Source: Chamaecyparis obtusa | Taxonomy: Eukaryota; Streptophyta; Pinopsida; Cupressales; Cupressaceae | Assembly: GCA_027943335.1 (NCBI GenBank) | Contig: BSBK01001163.1 | Location: 134,001 to 198,000, forward strand | Direction of reading: 5' to 3' | Length of the DNA stretch: 64,000 nt | Shown: one piece after another, positions 10,392 to 22,602 of the stretch | How the letters are laid out: the number at the start of each line of letters is the position of its first letter | How positions within the stretch are numbered: the stretch's first letter is position 1 | Position numbers and translations under genes: made by a program | Notes under the pieces: generated by a model | Databases searched by the model: none | What the model was told of the DNA's origin: nothing | What the model saw: the letters and a program-made list of their open reading frames with translations, nothing else

Positions 10392-12933
10392 TGTTTTCAT
10401 TAATGATTGTACCAAATTTTCTAAGTGTTAAAACCTAGCAATCCTATGAAACATGGGACTATTCTTAGCCTATGGGTAACCTATCAGAGAATAGGCCTGT
10501 GAATTAAGGGTTGGCTTCCCTTTGGATCGCTTGAACACTGACTAACTCTTTAGGACGAAAGGGAGAGAGTGCATAAAACAAACAACTAAAATTGAATGAA
10601 AACAAAGCTGATCCACTGAATTCAAAAAGAAGATCCACAACTAAAATAAGTTTACTCCAACAGAAAAACAAAACATGACTCACAACTTGATTCTGCTTCC
10701 TTAAACTCTTTATGAAACAAGGTACTTGAAATATAGAGAAGAGAGAAATCTCCACAATTCTGATCTTTTTAATTGCACACAAATTACACTAATGAGCTGG
10801 AATAAATTCTTGAAAAGCCACTTAGATCAACATGCAGATTAAGGATACAAGGAAATCATAGTAATCCTACATGTGGTTCAAAGAACAAATCCAAAATTGT
10901 AGGGAAACAAGAAGGATCAATTTTTATTGCTGAAAAGAAACCAATTACAATTGTGTCTCTTAGAGCTACAACACTCATATCAGAGAGAAAAGAATGAAGA
11001 GCTAACCTTTATCACCAAAAGTGAGAGGTATATATCTAAAATCCTAGGAATCTACATTCAAACTCCACCACCTCCTAAGAATAGAAAAATATCAATAATA
11101 TATCCATGAGGCTATACCATAACTCAAATTCCAGATTCCTAGGTTTCTAGGGGGCGGAAAAAGTGGGGTCCCTAAAAATAGATAGTCAAGGAAGACCATT
11201 CTACCCACTAAGTCATGTGCCAAAATAGGATTCTGACAATGGTTTATAAAACACCATTGCCAGAATGTACAATAAAATGTGCAATTACTATTACATTATA
11301 AAACATAACCCCCCACTAAGACACAAAATGGATTAATATATATTAAAATGATCTCAACCCAAAAAATGGGGAAACACATTTTAAAATAATTATATTTCAA
11401 AAATCCACTTATGGCTAGAGAAAAATATGGATCTAAATTGTATTCTAAGACAATCTCAACCCATGATGGGGAGATATTTTAAAACATTTACATCTCGAAT
11501 TTACCCTTATGCCCAATAATGTGAACTAAAAATAGTTCTCAACCCAATATTAGAAAAGGGGAAAACATATTTTTGGAGCATTTACATCTTATATCACAAA
11601 AACATCACCATAAATGAAATAATGAACTAAACCCTAAGAAGGGGAGATGTAAGATTAATTCTCTATTCATGTCAAAACCCCTCTTAAGAAAAAAAGAGGA
11701 AGATACTAGAAATGTGGACTTTCCTTATCAACACCTGGCAAGTTTCCATATTTCACAGGCAATTTTGTGCACATGCTTTTGGAAACATCTTATTGGGGCA
11801 TCGTGAAGTTGAGGTAGGCTCTTGATTTTGGAATTCATCTTTTTCATTTCACTATTGATTTCAAGGGCATTGACATTGTATTTTTACCTGTTTGTTAAGA
11901 TTATCCATGTTTTTGTGTATCTGACCTTTATTTTGAAAGCATCATGCATTGAATTGATCTCTACATCTTAGTTTGGTGATGATGGCATCTGCACATTTCA
12001 TCTTTGTTACCTATATTTTGATTTTTTGTGTGCTCAAATCCATCAAGGGCATTGTGGTGGAAAGCTTCCTATAGGAATGTAGCATCCATTTCAATGATTT
12101 TTATCTTCCCTTCCCACCACAAGGCACTGTGCATTTATATTCTCTACATTTTTTATTTGCAATGATGGCATTATTGTGGGTACTGCTGTTGACGACACTT
12201 GGAGGGCATGTTGACCTCTGTATATTGAGTATATTATGAAGGCACTATGACCCTAGGCATGATATCAATGCTATTTCTATTTTATTAGTTCCCTATGTAT
12301 GTTTGATCATTGCACCCTTTTGTGCAATGTCGTATGCTCTACTATTGTGTTTGACGGCATGGGCTCTAGCATTTGTGCCTATGGTATCTTTTGTTTTATA
12401 TTCACTGGTATTTACCTCTTGATGGTATTTGATAATGCCTTTTCTTGCTGTTAACTCTCTTATGTATCTAATAATGGCACCATGATTTCCAATTTACTAT
12501 TGATCCACAACTTGTTTGTATAATCAAGCTTTGATTATCCGCTTGTATCTAGGGCCTGTCTAGCTGGTATGCTACTCATTTTATGGTTGGCATTGTCTAG
12601 TAAATACATAGTGTCCTCCAAGCCATGAGCTTAGGGCACCATATGTGTTTATTTCTACAATTCCATGCATGGCCTATGAAGAATGAATGCGGTATGCTGC
12701 GTTTTGTGCCATCTTCCTCATTGCTTCTCCTTCTTTTGTTTATCCTTGCTTCTATGAAATGCCATTGACAATGCCATGCCCGAGTCCTCTAATGACTCTT
12801 GGGATAAGGTATTAATATTCCTATGTTTTCTCACAGCCGGTGAACCATTTTTACTATTACCACTATGCTCGGATGAAAATGCATTCATGGGGTTCATATT
12901 TTATGAGGGCATCACTATTATATAAGTTGGTTT
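10392..12933 (-). repeat. Element A 5' LTR, part 1 (left of inserted element B)
   Basis: From 10771 this segment follows the left LTR from position 3. The first 380 bp correspond to LTR sequence lost beyond the left window edge. It breaks at 12933, exactly where the copia element B begins, and resumes at 20815. Confidence 0.85.
12929..12933. repeat. Target-site duplication of element B, left (GGTTT)
   Basis: GGTTT stands directly before the TGTTGG start of B and again directly after its end (20815-20819). The uninterrupted left LTR of A has it once at the matching place. Confidence 0.95.
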
Positions 12934-13930
12934 TGTTGGAAACTAAATTGAAACAATAGTTGTATTGTCATTGATGTCAAACCTTAATTGGTATGACTAT
13001 CGCTACTTAGGAAAGTACTATATCTATTTGAGTGTTGCTAAGGGGCTAAGAAAGGTTGGTAACAATAGCACCTAAGGAAAGGTTGAGTTATCTTGATACT
13101 ACAAAGTGTACTTGACTATGTTGCACTATGATGAGATAATGTATTGTTTATCTTAGTAAGACTAAAGACTATACTGGTAGGCTTAACCGAGAAAAGAATG
13201 GAAAAATCATGTTTAAATTGAGTGATGTTAGTGTCAACCGAGTTAGTATATGCCGAGAAAAATTATAGTATCGACTGAGCATCACTAAATTATTGAGGAA
13301 GATAGTGCAATCTGAGGAAACAATTTTAGTATTGACTGAGCGTTCTACATGAAGACCGAGTGAACAATCATAGTATTCACCGAGCATCAGCAATTTTATA
13401 TTTGAAGAGAATTTAATTTTGGAGCTGACATTGTTGAATTCTTGGATTATGTAAAACATTTTGACATTATTTATTGATTGTTTGGAAGCATTAAATGCAT
13501 TGTAAAACATTTTATTGTAAATCTTTAAGATATTTGAGATGATTCTAAAAAAGGAGCCGAAGAACATAAAGCGGGTAGATTTAATGAATCTGACCTAACC
13601 CTAAGATCTATGAATGAGACTGAGCGGCAAAAGATGAGTTAACCTAATTGAGGAAAATATAAGGGAACCTAAACATTGTGATATGTATGCACATGGTGAA
13701 TAGAGAATGCTAGAAGAGAAAAGTTTTATTGACTAAATAAGTAGAAAAGGCTGAAGGAGAATGGTGGTCATTGCTTGAAGAAAAGTTTTGAGCAGATTAG
13801 AGATGGAAATAGAAAAGTTTCAAAGTCAGTAAACCAGCATTAGTGTATGGAATCAGATCTAATATTTGCAAAGTGAGTTGTATATTTTTCAAATAATACT
13901 GCTGCTACTTTCTAACCATTGTAACAATCA

Positions 13931-14105
13931 AAATCCTTTTAACAGAGGTTGACCTAATAGTCATATGTTAAATCCTTTGAATGAGGTTTCATTCTAATGG
14001 AGTGTATGTAAGTCCTATGACTAGGCTCAGTTTTAACAGGGTGATTGAAATCCTTTAACTGGGTCACATTTGACATTGTGTATTGTAACCTTTGACAGGG
14101 TTGGC
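13931..14105 (+). repeat. 39-bp degenerate tandem array upstream of the B promoter, 5' LTR copy
   Basis: Five copies of an AATCCTTTRACNGGGT-like word start at about 13931, 13970, 14009, 14048 and 14085. They end about 80 bp before the TATA box. Spacing is 39 bp three times, then 37. Confidence 0.8.
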
Positions 14106-14184
14106 ATTTTACCGAGCTCACTTCAGAAGAGTGAAAATAATTGTAGCACGTTACAAAGTGGTTTTTCCCAAATTGGGTTTCCAC

Positions 14185-14190
14185 TATAAA
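14185..14190 (+). promoter_or_regulatory. Element B TATA box, 5' LTR
   Basis: TATAAA lies in the LTR after the tandem array and about 240 bp before the LTR end, a suitable place for the U3 promoter. The same site is kept in the 3' LTR. Confidence 0.6.
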
Positions 14191-14430
14191 TCCTAGTGTT
14201 TATACTTGTGTGAATGTTTAGATCTGAGCATTGCTATGTTTTACAAGTTATGTTACAGTTGGATAATGGATTGCATTGTTAGATGTTTCTATTATTGAAT
14301 CAGTGATGACTGAGTTTGTTTTGGTTTTGGATCTAATTTAAGGATAAGTTTATGGGATTGTTTTATATATCAGGACCTGAGAACAACTAATTTTCCCCCC
14401 CTCTCTATTGTTCTAAATCATATTAACAAT

Positions 14431-14442
14431 TGGTATTAGAGC
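14431..14442 (+). other. Element B primer-binding site (tRNA-iMet type)
   Basis: TGGTATTAGAGC stands 2 bp after the LTR end. It is one base from the common plant TGGTATCAGAGC. Confidence 0.93.
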
Positions 14443-14488
14443 TAAGTTGCTTATTATTAGTGTTGATAGATATCAATTTTAAAGGGGC

Positions 14489-15274
14489 TTGAAGAAAATG
14501 ATCAGGATGTATAAGAAGGAGGTACAAAAGCTGAACAAAGAAAATTTCCCTACATGGCAAAGCTTGATGAAGCTGCATCTAGCCAGTATTGGTGACTTTG
14601 CAAAATACTACATTGAGAATAGTTATGTCTCACCTGTCGCACCTTTGACTGCCGAAGAAATGAGAGCTAAGCAAGAACATAATCAGGCAATGCTAGAAAT
14701 TGCATCTGTCCTAAGCTATCTACAATTTGAGGACATTAAGGACTACACAACTGCAAAGGATATGTGGGACACTCTTGCAAGGATCTATGGTGGTGATTTA
14801 AATGTACTAAAAGCAAAGGATGAGTGTCTTAGAGGTAAGTTTGATTAAATGAGAATACAAGAAGGTGAAAACATTGCACAATATTGTAGTAGAATAAAAG
14901 AAGTTGTGAATGCTATTAGAGGAGGTAATGGGACTATTGATGATGAAACTATAATTGGGAAGGTATTAAGAACCCTGCATCCTATATATGCTATTAAGAT
15001 CTCATCTATTCAGGAATCTAGATGTAACTCTGCTAATGTGCTTACTTTGGAAAGTTTGGTTGGTAAGCTGACTTCTTTTGAATTCTCTAATTATGATAAT
15101 TTCATTGTTGGAAGCATTGGAAATGTTGAATCTTCTTTTAAGTCACAACTAGTTCTGAACAAGCCAAAGAAAGAAAAATAAAGATGCATCAGTGAAAGTG
15201 AAAGTGAAAGTGATAGTGATAGTGAAAGTGACAATGACACTTCTGATGAAGACCTAGAAGATCTAGAAGCTCTT
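14489..15274 (+). pseudogene. Element B gag
   Basis: Open pieces 14489-14848 and 14849-15181 share one frame, split by a TAA at a Gln-like position. The N-terminus reads as a copia gag (LNKENFPTWQ near residue 15, then a YGGDLNVLKAKDE block). A Ser/Glu/Asp-rich acidic repeat made of GAAAGT/GATAGT codons lies at 15193-15270, with one stop before it at 15179-15181. The zinc knuckle follows in the next piece. Gag forms the particle that packages element RNA. Confidence 0.9.
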
Positions 15275-16736
15275 ATGGCTAGAAGACTAAGAAGGGGAAA
15301 AGGAAAGTATAATGGTAAACTCCCTATTATATGTTTTTCATGTAATAAAGTTGGTCATATAGCTTCTAGATGTCCTGACAGGAAGGATAAAGATGATGAA
15401 AGGAAAAGAAAACACAAAGATAGAAAAGATGACAGAAGCTACCGATGGAACATAGACTATAAGGGAAAAGGTAAGAAATCTTGTTACATTGCTGAAAAAG
15501 AGACTAACATTGATAATGATGATTTTGAAATTGAGGTAGTTTATGTGGCAATGAAAGATGAATCTGATGAGGATGAGAAAACAACATTGATATCCTATGT
15601 GAACAAGAATGATAAATGGATTATTGATAGTGGCTGTTCACATCACATGACTGGTGACAAAAATAAGTTTGAGAACTTACATCATTACAGAGGTAAAAGT
15701 GTAAAATTTGGTAATGATGCACCATGTCTTGTTAGAGGAAAAGGTTTGATTAAACTAACTGATAAGATATCTTTTAAAAATGCATATTGGGTTGAAGGTC
15801 TTAATTACAATTTGTTAAGTGTTTCTCAGCTTAACAAAACTAGTTACCAAGTGGAATTTCATCACAAGAAAGCTAAAATATTTAATGCTACTAGAGAATT
15901 GATTGGAAGCAGAGATCAGGCTAGAGGTAATTTATTCTATCTTGACCTATCTGAAGAAACATGTTTGATTGCACAACTTGATGATATTTGGTTATGGCAT
16001 AAAAGGCTGTGTCATGTTAACTTTGACAATCTGGTAGAGATAAGTAAGAAGACAAAGGTAAGAGGTTTACCTAGATTGAAGAAACCTAAGAATGTGATGT
16101 GCAAGGAATGCCAGTTAGGAAAAATGAAAAAGTCAAGTTTCAAGAGCAAATCCTTTACTTCTGAAAACATTTTAGATTTGGTTCATACTGACCTTTGTGG
16201 ACCTATGGGTGTACAAAGTTACTTTGGTGCTAGATACTTTACCTTATTTGTTGATGATCATACTATGATGATGCATGTGATGTTTCTAAAAGAGAAATCT
16301 GAAGCTTTTCAATATTTTAAGTGGTATTTGGCTAAGGTTGAAAAGGAGATAGGTAGGAACCTAAAATGTCTTTGATATGATCAAGGTGGAGAATTTACAT
16401 CAAATGAATTTAATCTATTTTACAATGATAGAGGAATTAAAAGATAGATGTCTGCACCTAGAACACCTCCACAGAATGGTATAGCAGAAAGGAGAAATGG
16501 ATCTATCATGGATTGTGCAAGAACATTGATGATTGAAAAGAATGTGGCATAAAAATATTGGAAAGAAGCTATAAGCACTATTGTCTACACTCTTAACTAG
16601 GTATAGATCAAGAAAGGTACAAATCTGACACCTTAGGAATTATGGCATGGGCATGCACTGAGTGTTAAATACTTTAGAATCTTTGGAAGTAAGTGCTATA
16701 TATTAAAAGACACTAGGAATGGAAATTTTGATGCTG
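15275..16736 (+). pseudogene. Element B zinc knuckle, protease and integrase
   Basis: The frame opens with the gag zinc knuckle CFSCNKVGHIASRC (15332-15373). The copia protease site IIDSGCSHHM follows (Asp at 15626), then the HKRLCHVN pre-integrase block near 15998 and the integrase core, with Asp in HTDLCGPM (about 16190) and the DQGGEF and NGIAERRNGS blocks further on. After 16375 the frame holds five stops, mostly at Gln/Arg-like positions. A small deletion near 16737 shifts the frame into the RT part. Confidence 0.92.
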
Positions 16737-18806
16737 AGTGATGAAGGAATATTCCTAGGGTACTCCATAAAAAGTAAAGCTTATAAGTGTTTGAACTCTA
16801 ACACTAAAAAAATTGTGGAAAGTGTGAATGTAAAAATTGATGAGTATGTAGAAAGAAATGAAGCTGACAGTAAAAGAGAACCAAAAGATTATAGATCTTT
16901 TGTGTACATTGAAGAAGAAGAAGAGGCAAGTAACAAACTTGCACCTGATGTCGAGTCTCAGGTAAGCAATGTCGAGTGACAGATAGAAGCTGCCTAGCAT
17001 CAGGAAAATAGTGCTGAGAGAGAACAAGAACATGCCAAGCTACAAGAAAATGCTATTGAGTATCAGGAAGAGGTTGCCAAGCATTCTAAAGTTGAATCTG
17101 ATAATCTTATTGAGGAACATGATGAAATAGAGGAGAGAATAGCTGAACCTATTTTGGAAAAATATGTGAGAAGACGTCATAAGCCTGAACACTTAATTAG
17201 AGACAAAGATACTGGAATCCAGACCGAAAGTAAAACTAAGGATCCAGCATGTCTATTATGTGAATTTGAACTAAAAAAAACTAGAGAAGCATTGGAGAAT
17301 GAAGACTGGATACAAGTAATGAATGAAGAAATTGACCAGATTGAGAAGAATGATACTTGGACTTTGGTGCCGAGACCTGAAAATAAGAATTTTATAGGAA
17401 CAAAGTGGGTATTTCAGAATAAGATGAATGAAAATGGTGAAATCACTAGGAACAAAGCTAGGCTAGTATGCAAAGGCTATGCACAAGAAGAAGGAATAGA
17501 TTATGGGGAGACATTTGCCCCTGTAGCTAGATTCAAAGGAGTAAGAACTCTACTTGCATATGCTACTTATAAAGATTTCAAGGTATATCAAATGGATGTC
17601 AAGTCTACATTTTTGAATGGTATACTAGAAGAAGAAGTTCACATAGAACAACCAGAAGGTTTTATTGATCCAAACATAAGACATATGGTGTGCAAATTGA
17701 ACAAAGCATTGTATGGATTGAAGCAAGCACCTAGGGTATGGTATGAGAGGTTGCACAACTACTTGATACAAATTGGATCTTCAAGAAGAAATGACACAAG
17801 CAATCTGTACATGAAGGATGAAGAAGGTAAAGGTATCTTGTTGGCAAAAAATTTTGTTGATGACATTATTTTTGGTGGACAAGATGCATTATGTAAACAT
17901 TTCTCAAACAAAATTTAAACTGAATTTGAAATGAGTATGTTTGGTGAGGTCAATTTTTTTGTTGGTTTACAAGTATATTAGAAGAAGATTGGAATTTTCA
18001 TTACATAGTCTAAATATGTTAATGAAATACTAAAAACTTTTGGGATGGAAGATGCTAAACCGGTGGGAACTCCTATGGTTACTAGACAAAAGTTATCTAA
18101 GAATGATGATGATGCAGAAGTGAATCAAACTCTATAGAGATCTATGTTTGGAAAATTGCAGTATGGTGTACACAACAAACCAGATATTGCATTAGTTGTT
18201 GGGATTGTGGCAAGATTCTCTGCTAATCCTAAGGAAACACATATGATGGCCATGAAAAGAATTATGAGATACTTGAAAGTAACTACTGACTATGGTCTAT
18301 ATTATAAGAAGGATGACAAATTTGAACTCCAAGTTTATACAGATGTTGATTGGGTAGGAAATGTAGATGACAGAAAGAGTACAAGTGGTGGAGCTTTCTT
18401 TCTTGGATAGAGATTAGTCTCCTGGACAAGCAAGAAACAAAATTGCATTTCCCAATCTACTGTCGAGGCCGAGTATGTTGTTGCTGCAGTGAACTGTTCA
18501 AACTTGGTATGGATAAAACAATTGTTGATAGGCATGAAAGAAGAAATCATTGAACTTGCTGTTATTTTTTGTGACAACACAAGTGCTATCAATATTTCTA
18601 AGAATCCAGTGATGCATAATAAGACCAAACACATTGCAATCATGGATTACTACTTGAGAGAATTAGTACAAGGTAAAGAAGTCTGAATGGAATATGTGAA
18701 TACAAAAGAACAACTAGTAGACATATTCACTAAAGCTTTACCCATAGAAGCTCATGAGTATTTAAGAAGTCAATTAGGGGTTCATCCCCTCACTGAGGCT
18801 ACCTAG
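16719..18806 (+). pseudogene. Element B reverse transcriptase and RNase H
   Basis: All pieces share one frame (16719-16979, 17154-17918, 18144-18410, 18489-18686). An acidic linker precedes the RT, which has TKWVFQNK, ARLVCKGYAQ, MDVKSTFLNG and LYGLKQAPR blocks. The catalytic YVDD is changed to FVDD. RNase H reads YTDVDWVGNVDDRKSTSGG, AEYVVA and DNTSAINISKNP. The frame ends at TAG 18804-18806 after a GVHPLTEA tail. About eight internal stops stand mostly at Gln/Arg-like positions. The same RNase H tail is the only coding part left in element F. Confidence 0.93.
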
Positions 18807-19306
18807 ACAAGCTAGGAGAACTACATCAAGTGCGCTATAGTAGAACATTTGACAAATTGATGTAGAAGATTGTCACACTTTAGGGCTGGCCTAGAGTTGT
18901 GAAGCAAAGCAAAGACAATGAATCAGTGATAAGCAATATGACAGAGGGAGAAACACTGAGCTAGATAGATATTATCTACATCTGATGGATGTAAGTTTTA
19001 GTTTCTACTTTGGCATTTTTGTCAAAGAGGGAGAATGTACCGATATGATAACACATGATACTAAAAACTATGAGTTGATGAGTTGATGGAACTAAAAGAA
19101 AAAAGGATGATGAACTAAAATGAAGAATTAGGATAGAGGGAGATCTGGATACTTCTGATGGTCACAGGAGTGAGACTTACAAGATTCTGAATCAGAATGA
19201 AGCTAAAGATATTATAAATAAGTTTTTGATGGACAGATAAGATTTTGGATTGGTTGGTAATCCATGTGTTATTAAGATGATATCATATGGTGTTGCCATC
19301 AATGTG
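18807..19306 (+). other. Element B 3' untranslated region
   Basis: 500 bp between the pol stop and the polypurine tract. No coding frame or repeat seen. Confidence 0.7.
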
Positions 19307-19318
19307 AAAGAGGGAGAT
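19307..19318 (+). other. Element B polypurine tract
   Basis: AAAGAGGGAGAT directly precedes the 3' LTR start, as needed to prime plus-strand cDNA. Confidence 0.93.
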
Positions 19319-20315
19319 TGTTGGAAATTGAATTGAAACAATTATTGTATTGTCATTGATGTCAAACCTTAATTGGTAAGACTATTGCTACTTAGGAAAG
19401 TACTATATCTATTTAAGTGTTTCTAAGGGCCTAAGAAAGGTTGGTAACAATAGCACCTAAGGAAAGGTTGAGTTATCTTGATACTACAAAGTGTACTTGA
19501 CTATGTTGCACTATGATGAGATAATGTATTGTTTATCTTACTAAGACTGAAGACTATACTGGTAGGCTTAACCAAGAAAATAATGGAAAAATCATGTTTA
19601 AGCCAAGTGATGTTAGTCTCAACTGAGTTAGTATATGCTGAGAAAAATTCTAGTGTCAACCGAGCATCAATAAATTGCCAAGGAAGATAGTGCAAGCTGA
19701 GGAAATAGTTTTAGTATTGACCGAGTGTTCTACATGAAGACTGAGTGAATAATCATAGTATTGACCAAGCATCAACAATTTTATATTTGAAGAGAATTTA
19801 ATTTTGGAGCTTACATTTTTGAATTCTTGGATTATGTAAAACATTTTGACTTTATTTATTGATTGTTTGGAAGCATTAAATGCATTGTAAAACATTTTAT
19901 TGTAAATCTTTAAGATATTTGAGATGATTCTAAAAAAGGAGTCAAAGAACATAAAGTAGGTAGATTCAATGAATCTGACCTAACCCTAAGATCTATGAAT
20001 GAGATTGAGTGGCAAAAGATGAGTTAACCTAATTGAGGAAAATATAAGGGAACCTGAACATTGTGATATGTATTCACATAGTGAACATAGAATGTTGGAA
20101 GAGAAAAATTTTATTGACTAAATAAGTAGAAAAGGCTGAAGGAGAATGGTGGTGATTGCTTGAAGAAAAGTTCTAAGTAGATCAGAGATGGAAATGGAAA
20201 AGTTTCAAAGTCAGTAAATGAACATTAGTGTATGGAATCAAATTTGATATTTGCAAAGTGTGTTGTATATTTTTCAGATAATACTGTTGCTACTTTTTAA
20301 CCATTGTAATAATCA

Positions 20316-20490
20316 AAATCCTTTTAATAGAGGTTGACCTAACAGTCATATGTTAAATCCTTTGAACAAGGTTGCATTCTAATGGAGTGTATGTAAGTCC
20401 TATGACTAGGCTCACTTTTAACATGGTGATTGAAATTCTTTAACCGGGTCACATTTGACAGTGTGTATTGTAACCTTTGACAGGGTTGGC
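20316..20490 (+). repeat. 39-bp tandem array, 3' LTR copy
   Basis: The five units recur at about 20316, 20355, 20394, 20433 and 20470 with the same spacing as in the 5' LTR. Confidence 0.8.
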
Positions 20491-20569
20491 TTTTTACCGA
20501 GCTCACTTTAGAAGAGTGAAAATAATAGTAGCATGTTACAAAGTGGTTTTTCCCAAATTGGGTTTCCAC

Positions 20570-20575
20570 TATAAA
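20570..20575 (+). promoter_or_regulatory. Element B TATA box, 3' LTR
   Basis: TATAAA at the place matching 14185-14190. Confidence 0.55.
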
Positions 20576-20814
20576 TCCTGGTGTTTATACTTGTGTGAAT
20601 GTTTAGATCTAAACATTGCTATGTTTTACAAGTTAAGTTATAACTGGATAATGGTCTGCATTGTTAGATGTTTCTATTATTGAATCAATGATGACCGAGT
20701 TTGTTTTGGTTTTGGATCTAATTTAAGGATAAGTTTATGAGATTGTTTTATACATCAGGACCTGAGAACAACTGATTCAGCCCCCCCTCTCTATTGTTCT
20801 AAATCATATTAATA

Positions 20815-20819
20815 GGTTT
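20815..20819. repeat. Target-site duplication of element B, right (GGTTT)
   Basis: Matches 12929-12933 exactly. Confidence 0.95.
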
Positions 20820-22602
20820 TGGATCTAGGCATTTATTATTGAAGAGGGTATTGGTTGTTATTGAAAATCTCATTATGGTACAACCCGTGATCCTGGTATC
20901 ACCTAGTCTTTTCTCATGGAATGTTTGAATATTGTTGGCTGTGTACTATGCTACTACATTGGATCTCATGGATTGCATGCTATGAATTATATTGCTTCCT
21001 TAACAACCATGAGCGGTGGCATGGTATTATGCTTATGATGTATATTCATAGCCCTCTGTGACATCATTATTCATTGGCTTATTTCTTGGTATCACATCAT
21101 TGCACTGCTCTTACATGCATAAACCTATGCACTTCTTGTTGTGAGCCTACACATATTGTGCCATCGATGATACTGAGTTATTTTAGAACTCATGATGCCA
21201 CTGTTATACGTATGCTTCTTAATTAGCATTGACTTCTTGATGGTCGATGCCACTGTTAAAACATTGATCCATATCCCCTATTTCTAGAAGTATTATCTGA
21301 TGACTTGGCCATTTGATTTGTTGGCATGACTCTCTTCAACATGCTTGCCACTGTTTTCATAGCACCATATAACATTGCTCCATCTATTTTTGCTATCTAA
21401 AATACTCATTAGGCCTGTAAACCTTCATTCTATGCTGGTTCTTATTTAATGTTATGCCAGATACTAACATGATTTTAGCACCACATCATTAGTGGCTTTA
21501 GGCCATATACTATTGCTAGTATTGATATGAACTAGACACCATTTGTGTATTTGATTGTGTTTACTTCTATATTGAGGATGGAAGTTGATTAATCAACTGA
21601 AGATCTTTTGTACTTGGTTCATAATGTTGATTCTATAGTATTTTCTATGACTACTCCATTGCACTGTGTATTTATGCATTTGATGACATACTATTTTAAT
21701 TGATGGTGCCAATTCATATTCCCACATGCATTGTCTGCTCACTATTCCTCATGATGATATGCCACCTTGTGTTATTAATTTACTAACTGAAGCCTCTTAC
21801 TTAGCTCATCATTCTAATTTGAACATGCTTCATTCTGTGATGTATCTTTGTGATCCTTGAGTGTCCCACTGACACTACATCATTTACTGAATGTTTCCCT
21901 ATTTTTTACGATGGGTGCTCTTGGCTCTTGATGCGATCACTGACAGAAAACTTGAGGTTTTTCTATCATGATCTGCATCAAGGGCAAAGGTCATTCAATG
22001 GTTTTATTGTTGTATTAGCTCCTCCTATATTTCCACATGAAACAAACATGTCAGTGAAAACATGGTGCCTCATTCATCTTTGGAGCCTTGATACATATGC
22101 CCTGAGCATAGCCTTTGTCAGAGGTGCATAGCTAAGTGTATATATGCATTCTATAAATACTATGATACTAGCCATTGCTTAGATCCATTAGATCTAACCC
22201 ACATCTCCTTTTCTCTTCTTGCACATTCTAGACTATGGGAGCTCTCTGGACAGAATTGGATTCGAACACCATTACTAGGCAATGTCTATTACCCCAATAT
22301 TTTAATTGATTATTCATGTATATTTGCACTCATTCATTCAATTCTAGTAATGGCTATGCTCATGGCTTGTGTGAGCTTAGATAGGTGTTTTTCTCTTTCC
22401 AGTTCTTTCCCTTTTGTACAGCATACATATCATGGATACATGCATGTGTAATCTCTAGATGCATAAGTTATTTCCTTTCTCTTTTATGTACTTTACAATA
22501 AAATGAACACAAATCTAAGAAAGACCACCAATAATTTTAAACCAGGGTTCAATATTCAAACTTAGTAATTAGGCCTCTTCAAAGAGTAAAATACTCATAA
22601 TA
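20815..22602 (-). repeat. Element A 5' LTR, part 2 (right of element B)
   Basis: Resumes the LTR at the place matching about 2166 in the left copy and runs to the LTR end. The plus-strand frame 21850-22131 corresponds to part of 3300-3482 in the other LTR but is not conserved as a frame. Confidence 0.88.

Larger units (their letters stand above)
12934..14428 (+). repeat. Element B 5' LTR
   Basis: Begins TGTTGG, ends TTAACA, 1495 bp. It carries a 39-bp tandem array and a TATA box (separate entries). Small minus-strand open frames inside it (13169-13567, 13954-14184) recur in the other LTR but resemble no known protein. Confidence 0.96.
12934..20814 (+). mobile_element. Element B: complete Ty1/copia LTR retrotransposon inserted in the LTR of A
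   Basis: B has two LTRs of 1495 and 1496 bp, a tRNA-iMet type PBS, the copia domain order gag, protease, integrase, RT, RNase H, a polypurine tract and a GGTTT duplication. In the first 120 bp the LTRs differ at about 9 sites. The polyprotein has many nonsense codons and one frame change near 16737. LTR promoter features are shared with the deleted copia element F, so B and F belong to one lineage. Confidence 0.96.
19319..20814 (+). repeat. Element B 3' LTR
   Basis: Begins TGTTGG and ends TTAATA (terminal CA changed to TA), 1496 bp. It matches the 5' LTR throughout. Confidence 0.96.
1..22602 (-). mobile_element. Element A: Ty3/gypsy LTR retrotransposon with about 4.3-kb LTRs, interrupted by element B
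   Basis: The segment starting at position 3 is repeated from 10771 onward. The two copies run in parallel to 3950 on the left and, after skipping the inserted copia element 12934-20814, to 22602 on the right, so they are the two LTRs. Pol and gag fragments between them all read on the minus strand, from gag (10175) to integrase (4348), so the left copy is the 3' LTR and the right copy the 5' LTR. The left LTR lacks about its first 380 bp because the window begins there. In a sampled stretch of about 120 bp the LTRs differ at about 8 sites, so the insertion is fairly old. Domain order is gag, protease, archaeal-type RNase H, RT, RNase H, integrase. The coding region has many nonsense codons and two frame changes, so it is dead. 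Confidence 0.88.
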
